Shown here piece by piece: positions 31,731 to 37,256 of a stretch of 37,256 nt of DNA; positions within the stretch are counted from its first letter, which is position 1, and each line of letters starts with the position of its first letter. The translations under genes and the position numbers were made by a program. The stretch is taken from the NCBI GenBank assembly GCA_023430775.1, contig JAEYYY010000881.1:1-37256 (forward strand), given 5' to 3'. Source of the stretch: Pseudomonadota bacterium. Lineage in GTDB: Bacteria; Myxococcota_A; Polyangia; Haliangiales; Haliangiaceae. The notes under the pieces are model-generated. The model was not told the origin of the DNA. It saw only the letters and a list, made by a program, of their open reading frames with translations, and did no database searches.

Positions 31731-32999
31731 TTACTTGTGGCCGGGCATCGTGAACGGGTAGTTGACGGTCCACGTCTCGGGCTGCGGCATCGGGGGCATC
31801 TCGATCGCGTACAGCGTCTCGCGCATGCACTCACCGAACGCGGTGTCGCCGGTCAGGTGAGCATCTCCTCCGAGCTCGACCTCGTCGACGATCGTCGCCA
31901 GCCCGGGCTCGCCGACCAGCGTCAGCCGGACCTCGAGCACGCCGTCCTTGCGCGGCAAGCGATCGAACGCTTCCGTGTAGCACTCGACGAGCAGCGGCTG
32001 GACGTCGCGGATCGCGTGGCGCATCGTCGCCTTGCCGAGCGTGCTCGGATCGGGCGGCGGCGTGGTGGTCTTCACCGGCGCCAGCACGTCGCCCGCGAAG
32101 TCGTAGACCTTCGTGGTGCCGTGGCGGATCGAGCCGGTCGCGATCGGAGCGCCGGTGCCGAGCCGAGCCGCGCGCGAGCGCTGGGCATCGCGGATCTGAT
32201 CGATCAGCTTCGCGCGGCCGGCGTTGTCGATCTGCTTGACGTACGCGGAGTCGAGCGTGGCGCGGCGCGCGTCGGCGACCACCGCGATCTCGGAGGAGTT
32301 TGCCGTCGACGAGGAACGCGAGGTCGCGACCGCGGCGACGCCACCACCGACGACGAGGGCCGCGATCGGTGCCGCGATCCACGCACGCTTCGCGGGCGCC
32401 GAGGCGACCTTGGTGGCCGCCTCGGCGCTACTGCCACGCGTCGCCAGCGCGGCGACGCAGGCGGCGGTGAAGGCGTGGCTCGGGCGCGTCGCGCGCAGTG
32501 CGGTCTCGACGGAGCCGAGCGCCGACTTCAGGTGATCGCGGCCGCGCTGCAACCGCTTGCGGGCGGCGGGCTCGGAGATGCCGAGCGTGGTGGCGACGTC
32601 GGCGATCGAGCCGTCTCCGCGATAGTAGAGGACGATCGCCTCGCGCTCGCGATCGTCGAGCTGGGCGAGCGCCTGCTCGGCGAGCTGTTCGCGCTCGCGA
32701 TCGATCATCGCGTCGACGGGGCTGGTGGCGGGAGCAGCGGGCTCGGTCATCGCATCGGTCATCGACATCTCCTTGGGGCGGCGGGCCGCATTGCGGGCCA
32801 GATTTCTGGCGATCCCGCAGACCCACGCCGGGAGCTGCGGTGGAGGCGAGACGGCGGGAAGCTTCTGCCACGCGATCAAGAACGCCTCTTGCGCGACCTC
32901 CTCGCTGCGAGCGCGATCGCGCAGGATGGCGTACGCGACCGCGCATACGGCACCCTGGTGGCGTCGCACCAGCTCCTCGAAGGCCTTCGGATCGTCCAT
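31731..32999 (-). CDS. ECF-type sigma factor fused to a membrane helix and AgmX-like exported domain
   Basis: 422 aa in one frame. Residues 6-75 are sigma region 2 (ILRDRARSEEVAQEAFLIAW) and 105-160 region 4 (LDDREREAIVLYYRGDGSI, ISEPAARKRLQRGRDHLK). A single hydrophobic helix follows at about 206-226 (WIAAPIAALVVGGGVAAV), and ~195 residues lie beyond it, probably in the periplasm. The last ~105 residues contain two Cys in CYTEA and GECMRET, GVLEVRLTLVGEPG and a final strand WTVNYPFTM, like the AgmX/PglI C-terminal domain of the protein at 11433-12644. A membrane-tethered sigma factor gated by its own exported domain is inferred; no separate anti-sigma gene is adjacent. Divergent from a TPR/PEGA protein gene. 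Confidence 0.85.
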   Translation of the reverse strand: MDDPKAFEELVRRHQGAVCAVAYAILRDRARSEEVAQEAFLIAWQKLPAVSPPPQLPAWVCGIARNLARNAARRPKEMSMTDAMTEPAAPATSPVDAMIDREREQLAEQALAQLDDREREAIVLYYRGDGSIADVATTLGISEPAARKRLQRGRDHLKSALGSVETALRATRPSHAFTAACVAALATRGSSAEAATKVASAPAKRAWIAAPIAALVVGGGVAAVATSRSSSTANSSEIAVVADARRATLDSAYVKQIDNAGRAKLIDQIRDAQRSRAARLGTGAPIATGSIRHGTTKVYDFAGDVLAPVKTTTPPPDPSTLGKATMRHAIRDVQPLLVECYTEAFDRLPRKDGVLEVRLTLVGEPGLATIVDEVELGGDAHLTGDTAFGECMRETLYAIEMPPMPQPETWTVNYPFTMPGHK

Positions 33000-33025
33000 G
33001 GCAGTGAATGTGTCGAGCCGTCTCG

Positions 33026-33056
33026 ATGTGACCGAGAAAGTTCGTCCAGTGTGACA
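33026..33056 (-). promoter_or_regulatory. Possible ECF-type promoter for the sigma-factor gene
   Basis: On the minus strand TGTCACA (complement of 33050-33056) precedes, after 16 bp, GGTC. TGTCACA with a CGTC-like -10 is the known form of some ECF sigma promoters. It is ~50 bp before the start at 32999 and would fit autoregulation. The -10 match is imperfect. Confidence 0.25.
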
Positions 33057-33086
33057 ACGAGTTAGACCGGCTGGTACCGTCGCGGT

Positions 33087-34268
33087 GTGCGATCCGTCGT
33101 CGTGCTCTCGTGTGCCCTGGCCGGGACCGTCCACGCGCAGCCGCCGCCCGACTTCGCGCGCGAGCTGCAGGACGGCATCGCGGCGCTCCAGGCCCGCAAG
33201 CTCGTCGAGGCGCGGGCCTCGCTGACGCGGGCGCGTTCGATCGATCGCAAGGCGGGCGGGCCGCACCGCTACCTCGCGCGATTGAACCAGCAGGAAGCGA
33301 TGTGGGATCAGTGCATCGAATCGGCGCGCGATGCGCTCGCCGTCGATCCGAGCACCGAGACCGTCGAGATGCGCAAGCTCCACGCGGCGTGCCGCGCATC
33401 GGCGGGGCTGCCGGCGTTCGAGGGCGAGCTCGGCGAACAGGCTGCCGTGCACATCACCTCGAACACGCCGGCGACGGTGAAGCTGCGCGGCGAGGTGTTC
33501 GGCGGCACGCCGATCCTGCCGCGCGCGGTGCCGCCGGGCCGGCTCGCCCTCGACATCGAGAAGGGTGGCTACCTGACCGCGCACGTCGATCTCGATGCGC
33601 TGCCCGGCGTGGTCACCGATCTGCGCGTCGAGCTCCAGCCCGGCGAGGATCCGGGCTCGGTCCAGCTCGCGAAGAAGTCAGGTGCGCTCGTGCTCGCGAA
33701 GCGACCGACGTTGCTGGTGATCGACGATGTCGCGGCGCGCGTCGACGACGCCAACAAGGTGGAGCTGTCTCCGGGCATTCACGTCATCGAGATCCGCGAG
33801 CCCGGGATGGAGGTCTGGCGCCGCCGGATCGCGATCACGGCCGGTGAGGAGCGCGAGGTCACGCCACAGCTCGTCGACGCCGGGCCGCGCGAGAAGCGGC
33901 GCACGCTGGCGCTCGGCCTCGGTGGCGGCGGTGCCGTGCTGCTCGGCATCGGCGTCGGCATGTTCTATCGATCGCGCAGCGCGGCCGACGAGGCGCGCGA
34001 GATCCAGGCGGCGGAGATCATGCGGCCGATCGGCGACACCACCGAGCCGATCCGCACGCGCGATGACTTCGAGGATGCGCGATCGCGCGCGAAGCAGAGC
34101 GCGTTGATCTCGAACCTGTCGTACGCCGCCGGGCTCGGGCTCCTCGGCGCGGGCATCTACTTCTTCGTCACGTCGCGCGCGCCGGAGGAAGATGATCTGC
34201 CGGACATGGTGATCGCGCCGCGTGTCGAAGCCGGTGGCGCGTTCGTCGAAGGGACCATGCGATGGTGA
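33087..34268 (+). CDS. TPR/PEGA-domain exported membrane protein
   Basis: 393 aa from a GTG start. Signal peptide (VVVLSCALAGTVHA), helical TPR-like repeats at about 25-105 (ELQDGIAALQARKLVEARAS, then AMWDQCIESARDAL), then two PEGA-like beta units (about 120-185 and 200-260: HITSNTPATVKLRGEVFGGT, HVIEIREPGMEVWRRRI). Two hydrophobic helices follow (RRTLALGLGGGGAVLLGIGV and SYAAGLGLLGAGIYFFV) around a helical loop. The layout matches the protein at 17762-18697. It is divergent from the membrane-tethered sigma factor gene and overlaps the next lipoprotein gene by 7 nt. Confidence 0.85.
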   Translation: MRSVVVLSCALAGTVHAQPPPDFARELQDGIAALQARKLVEARASLTRARSIDRKAGGPHRYLARLNQQEAMWDQCIESARDALAVDPSTETVEMRKLHAACRASAGLPAFEGELGEQAAVHITSNTPATVKLRGEVFGGTPILPRAVPPGRLALDIEKGGYLTAHVDLDALPGVVTDLRVELQPGEDPGSVQLAKKSGALVLAKRPTLLVIDDVAARVDDANKVELSPGIHVIEIREPGMEVWRRRIAITAGEEREVTPQLVDAGPREKRRTLALGLGGGGAVLLGIGVGMFYRSRSAADEAREIQAAEIMRPIGDTTEPIRTRDDFEDARSRAKQSALISNLSYAAGLGLLGAGIYFFVTSRAPEEDDLPDMVIAPRVEAGGAFVEGTMRW

Positions 34269-34486
34269 GGATCCTGGTGCTGGCGATGCTCGCCGCCGCG
34301 GGCTGCGCGCTGTTCTCCGAGGGGCCGCCTGACAACTTCTGTCGCGGTGATACGGACTGCTTTCGCGCGCAAGGCGAGGTGTGCAACCTCGACACCAAGA
34401 CCTGCGTGCCCGGCGATGGCGGCGTTCCGGTGCCCGATAGTGCCGTCGACGCGGGCGTCGATGCCGTCGACGCCGCGACCGAGTAG
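34262..34486 (+). CDS. Small Cys-rich lipoprotein
   Basis: 74 aa. The signal peptide ends at AAAGC (Cys15). A compact module with four Cys (CRGDTDCFRAQGEVC...C) resembles the short Cys modules of the lipoproteins at 7507-8136, followed by an Asp/Ala/Val tail (DSAVDAGVDAVDAATE). Overlaps the TPR/PEGA protein gene by 7 nt and is probably translated with it. No known function. Confidence 0.75.
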   Translation: MVRILVLAMLAAAGCALFSEGPPDNFCRGDTDCFRAQGEVCNLDTKTCVPGDGGVPVPDSAVDAGVDAVDAATE

Positions 34487-34637
34487 TCGTCTCCACCACA
34501 CGCGTGGCACCTGATTCACACCGCGCGATCGACATCGTTCGGGCGTTGCCAGGCGTCGCCGGCAATGTCTCCACGACGTGGCTTCAAACGCGACGGCCTG
34601 TCGAGTGCATCGCGGCGGCGGTCACAAGGAGATCATC

Positions 34638-35225
34638 ATGAAGACCGTCGCATTCGTCGTTGCCACCGCTCTCGTTCCGTCGATCGCCGCCGCGGACGAT
34701 CAACCGCTGACCGTCGAGGCCAAGGCCGAGAAACAGAACACCATCAACGTCAGCCCGCTCGGCGTGCTCGTCGGCGATTACGCGCTGACCTACGAGCATC
34801 TGTTCGGTGGTCACCACGGCGTGATCGTCGAGGGCATCGGCAGTCGCTCCGCCGGAGATGCCGGCAGCTCGCTGCAATTCGGCGGCGGTGTCGGCTATCG
34901 CTGGCACTGGCGCGGCCGGCAGAACAGCGGCTTCCTCGGCCTGATGGTCGCGCAGCGCTTCGGCAGCGGCAGCGTCACCGAGAACGGTGTCGAGCACGGC
35001 ATGTCCGTGCGGTCGACGACGGTGACCGCGAACATCGGCAAGCGCTGGGCGCTGACACCGGCGGTCAACGTCACGTTCCGGATCGGTGCCGGCTACGGCA
35101 AGCACGTGGCGACCGCGAAGGAGGACACCATGGAAGCGAAGCAGGCCGAGGAGCTGATGAACGACATCCTGTCGTTCCTGCCGGTCGGCTTCGATGGCGA
35201 GCTCTCGGTCGGCTACGCGTTCTAG
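34638..35225 (+). CDS. Outer-membrane beta-barrel protein
   Basis: 195 aa. AAGGAG at 34626-34631, six nt before the ATG, fixes the start. A signal peptide (VAFVVATALVPSIAAA) precedes alternating amphipathic strands (NVSPLGVLVGDYALTYEHLF, GGVGYRWHWRGR, FLGLMVAQRF, VNVTFRIGAGYG) and a terminal Phe (LSVGYAF), the standard signature for barrel insertion. Eight or so strands suggest a small barrel of unknown role. Its stop overlaps the convergent lipoprotein gene's stop by the four bases CTAG. The 151 bp upstream hold no recognisable element besides the ribosome site. Confidence 0.85.
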   Translation: MKTVAFVVATALVPSIAAADDQPLTVEAKAEKQNTINVSPLGVLVGDYALTYEHLFGGHHGVIVEGIGSRSAGDAGSSLQFGGGVGYRWHWRGRQNSGFLGLMVAQRFGSGSVTENGVEHGMSVRSTTVTANIGKRWALTPAVNVTFRIGAGYGKHVATAKEDTMEAKQAEELMNDILSFLPVGFDGELSVGYAF

Positions 35226-36151
35226 GGAATTCCGAGCGACGGTCCGAGCAGGCTCAGCAGCGAGTCGAGCTGCGCGCTGGTCATCTGCGCGGTGACGATC
35301 AGATCCACGTCCTCGGCCACCGCCGTGATGTCACCGAACATCGCGGCGATCGCCTGGACCTGACCCTGGATCTGCGTCGCCATCGTCGCGGCATTCGCCG
35401 GGTCGTCGAGGCGCAGCCGGAGATGCGCGGTGGCGGTGTCGCCGATCTTCGCCGACGCCACCAGCGCCGTCGCGTTCATGCCGGCGGTCTGGCCCTTGAA
35501 GACCGAACCGTCGAGAACCATCACCCACATCGGATGTGACGGCTCGACCTTGCCGAACAGCTCGTCGAAGCCGGGCGTCATCCGCAAGGGCGCGCCGCTG
35601 TCCATGGTCTCGCCGAACGCCGTCGCATCGAGCGTGGGCCCGAAGCGGACGACCAGCGTGGTGTCGTCGGCGAACGCGAACATCACGCGCTGCCCGTTCT
35701 CGGTCACCGAGGCCACGCCGCGGGCGCGATCGAGCGCGAGCTTGTCCGGCGATTCGCGGCTGACCTTGTCGACGCACGCCATCGCGAGGTCGCGCCGGTA
35801 TCCGCGCACCACGACGACGCCGCTGGGCGTGCCGTTGAGGTCGCGCACGGCGATCGAGATCCGGCGCAGCGGTGCGATCGGATCGAACTGACAGAGGTCG
35901 GCGAACTGGGTCAGCTGAGTGCCCGCGCGCTGGCGCAGCACCGGCTCGAGGCGCTGCCACAGCTGCGAGCCGCGGAGCTCCTTGAAGTCGAGCACCGAGA
36001 CCACCTGGGCATCCGCGGGCAAGAAGCCGAGTGGGTCGCCGAGCGCCGCCGAGTGCTTGACCGGCGCGGGCTGGACCGGCGGTGGCGCGGCAGGTGGTGG
36101 TGCCGAGCCGCCGAAGCAACCAACCAGACCGACCAGCAGCAGCGCTCGCAT
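35222..36151 (-). CDS. Lipoprotein of unknown function
   Basis: 309 aa. Signal with lipobox ending at GLVGC (Cys12), a Pro/Ala linker, and a globular region with alternating strands and helices (LGFLPADAQVVSVLDFKEL, ISIAVRDLNGTPSGVVVVRG, HPMWVMVLDGSVF), ending SLLGPSLGIP. The 'distance to cut-off' type of repeated domain (two ~100-residue halves) resembles families annotated only as hypothetical in myxobacteria. Divergent from the gene at 36218. Confidence 0.8.
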   Translation of the reverse strand: MRALLLVGLVGCFGGSAPPPAAPPPVQPAPVKHSAALGDPLGFLPADAQVVSVLDFKELRGSQLWQRLEPVLRQRAGTQLTQFADLCQFDPIAPLRRISIAVRDLNGTPSGVVVVRGYRRDLAMACVDKVSRESPDKLALDRARGVASVTENGQRVMFAFADDTTLVVRFGPTLDATAFGETMDSGAPLRMTPGFDELFGKVEPSHPMWVMVLDGSVFKGQTAGMNATALVASAKIGDTATAHLRLRLDDPANAATMATQIQGQVQAIAAMFGDITAVAEDVDLIVTAQMTSAQLDSLLSLLGPSLGIP

Positions 36152-36217
36152 CCACGATCCGTAGCACGCCCGGGTGCATTGGACTTCGTCGAGGCAGGCC
36201 CCTATCATCGCCGCGCG

Positions 36218-37147
36218 ATGGGGCGGCTGGCCGCGATCTTCCTCGGTGTTGTGGGTACCGCCTGTGTCGACGGGTTCCGCGGCTCGAACGTCCAGATCGA
36301 TCTGTCGCCGGGCACACCCGCGCAGGCGTCGGCCGGCGCGACGCCGGGCATGAACGAGCTGCCGGCGGCGATCCACTTCAAGCTGCTCGCGATCGAGCAC
36401 CTCGACGACCGCGATGCGCTGATCGAGGTCCAGCGGTTCGAGATCCACAAGATCGTCGACGTCAACTCGCCGTGCTTCATCGATGTCGGCGACAACGTGC
36501 GGTTCCCCGGTATCCACGTCAGCGAGTTCGGCCGCGCCGTCGAGGAAGACACCGGCATCACCGATCTCGCGAACCCGCCACCGGGTGCCACCGAGGAACA
36601 GATGATCGACGCCGCCACCGCGCAGCAGCGGATGGCGAACATCGCCGCGCTCGGCGGTGCGATGGGGATCAAGGTCGTGACCTCGGCGTCCGAGACCACG
36701 TATCCGCCGGTCGATGCCGATTGCACCGGGACCGGCCTGCCGCCGCCGAGCTGTCGCGACGCCGAGTCGAACGCGCGCCGGCTCGCGATCTGCCAGGACA
36801 CCTGGGCCGGCGATCCGCTGCTCTTCGAGGGCACCGATCGCGTGCTCACGGCACCGCTCGCCGGCACCACCTTCGGGTTCGTCGACGGGCTCAACCCGAT
36901 CACGCCGACCCCGATCGGCGGCGCGCAATGGTTCGTCGGTGCCGCGCTCGAGGATGTCGACGAGTACGCGATCTCGTTTCACGCCGATGGCACCGACGAC
37001 GCCGGAACGCTGTTTCTCGTCGGCAGTCCCGTCGATGGGCCGCGCGGCGTGCGCCACGTTCATCTCGAGAGTCCGCTGTTGCCCGGCCTCGTCACCGCCG
37101 AGATGGCGGTGTTTCCGAACCTCGGCGACGACGAGGTGCACTTCTGA
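36218..37147 (+). CDS. Lipoprotein of unknown function
   Basis: 309 aa. Signal with lipobox VVGTAC (Cys16). The mature part is beta-rich with a mid-region Cys pair (DADCTGTGLPPPSCRDAE) and a later CQDTW; strand-like blocks include IHFKLLAIEHLDDRDALIEV and AISFHADGTDDAGTLFLVG. No family recognised. The TGA stop shares a base with the ATG of the next gene, so the two are probably one operon continuing beyond the window. Confidence 0.8.
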   Translation: MGRLAAIFLGVVGTACVDGFRGSNVQIDLSPGTPAQASAGATPGMNELPAAIHFKLLAIEHLDDRDALIEVQRFEIHKIVDVNSPCFIDVGDNVRFPGIHVSEFGRAVEEDTGITDLANPPPGATEEQMIDAATAQQRMANIAALGGAMGIKVVTSASETTYPPVDADCTGTGLPPPSCRDAESNARRLAICQDTWAGDPLLFEGTDRVLTAPLAGTTFGFVDGLNPITPTPIGGAQWFVGAALEDVDEYAISFHADGTDDAGTLFLVGSPVDGPRGVRHVHLESPLLPGLVTAEMAVFPNLGDDEVHF

Positions 37148-37256
37148 TGCGCTTCCTGTCCCAGCGAGCCAGTACCCTCGGGGTGCTTCTCGCCATCGCC
37201 TTCGCACCGAGCTGCAAGTCCGTCGAGTGTGGTCCCGGCACGTTCGAGGTCGACGG
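37147..37256 (+). CDS. 5' part of a lipoprotein gene (3' incomplete)
   Basis: The ATG at 37147-37149 overlaps the previous stop by one base (TGATG). The visible 36 residues give a signal peptide with lipobox FAPSC (Cys23), then KSVECGPGTFEVDG, a Cys-rich beginning like other lipoproteins here. The rest lies beyond the window, so no function can be given. Confidence 0.65.
   Translation, partial: MRFLSQRASTLGVLLAIAFAPSCKSVECGPGTFEVD

Overview
The window is a GC-rich bacterial chromosomal segment, coding on both strands, and most likely from a Myxococcota (Polyangia-type, possibly Kofleriaceae) genome. This placement is inferred from three things. There are three Hanks-type Ser/Thr kinases. There is an unusual density of predicted lipoproteins with Asp/Ala/Pro-rich linkers. 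AgmX/PglI-like C-terminal domains, a family known from gliding myxobacteria, also occur. No rRNA, tRNA, CRISPR array, IS element or phage gene was seen. The first ~50 bases hold a 15-G run and look like a contig edge.

Layout. 1-1.4 kb: tail of a Met-rich small protein, a 94-aa peptide with a double-glycine (VSGG) leader, a possible 18-aa peptide, and a small tail-anchored protein, with hairpins between them. 1.5-6.1 kb: kinase with C-terminal transmembrane segment, nrdR, a ClC-type chloride transporter, and a beta-propeller-like lipoprotein. 6.1-8.4 kb: a QueE-like protein that has lost its radical-SAM cysteines, convergent with an intact queE; then a C-type-lectin-like lipoprotein and a second VSGG-leader peptide. 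8.5-12.6 kb: a divergent NAD+-dependent DNA ligase, a lipoprotein, and an AgmX/PglI-type membrane protein. 12.7-15.7 kb (minus strand): soluble kinase, membrane protein, chromate-transporter-family protein. 15.8-20.2 kb: a translationally coupled operon whose first gene fuses a Ser/Thr kinase, through one membrane helix, to a cytochrome c domain of the cytochrome oxidase subunit II type, followed by a TPR-like membrane protein and a Cys-rich lipoprotein. 20.1-25.6 kb: isonitrile-hydratase-like DJ-1/PfpI protein divergent from a MerR/TipAS regulator, pyruvate kinase, DUF2625 protein, pectinacetylesterase/Notum-like lipoprotein, and methyltransferase. 25.6-30.7 kb: a minus-strand run of five overlapping genes (two membrane proteins, a membrane coiled-coil protein, response regulator, histidine kinase), then a lipoprotein with CxGx repeats. 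30.8-37.3 kb: exported proteins, an ECF-type sigma factor fused to a membrane helix and an AgmX-like domain, a TPR/PEGA protein, small lipoproteins and an outer-membrane barrel.

How it fits together. The main theme is envelope sensing and signalling. Kinases, a two-component system and a membrane-tethered sigma factor sit beside TPR/PEGA membrane proteins and lipoproteins. The strongest candidate for something undescribed is the kinase-cytochrome c fusion, in which the position aligned with the usual axial methionine is a glutamine. Next are the QueE pseudoenzyme beside real QueE, the membrane-bound sigma factor, and the VSGG-leader peptides. All assignments rest on reading motifs by eye; no database search was possible.
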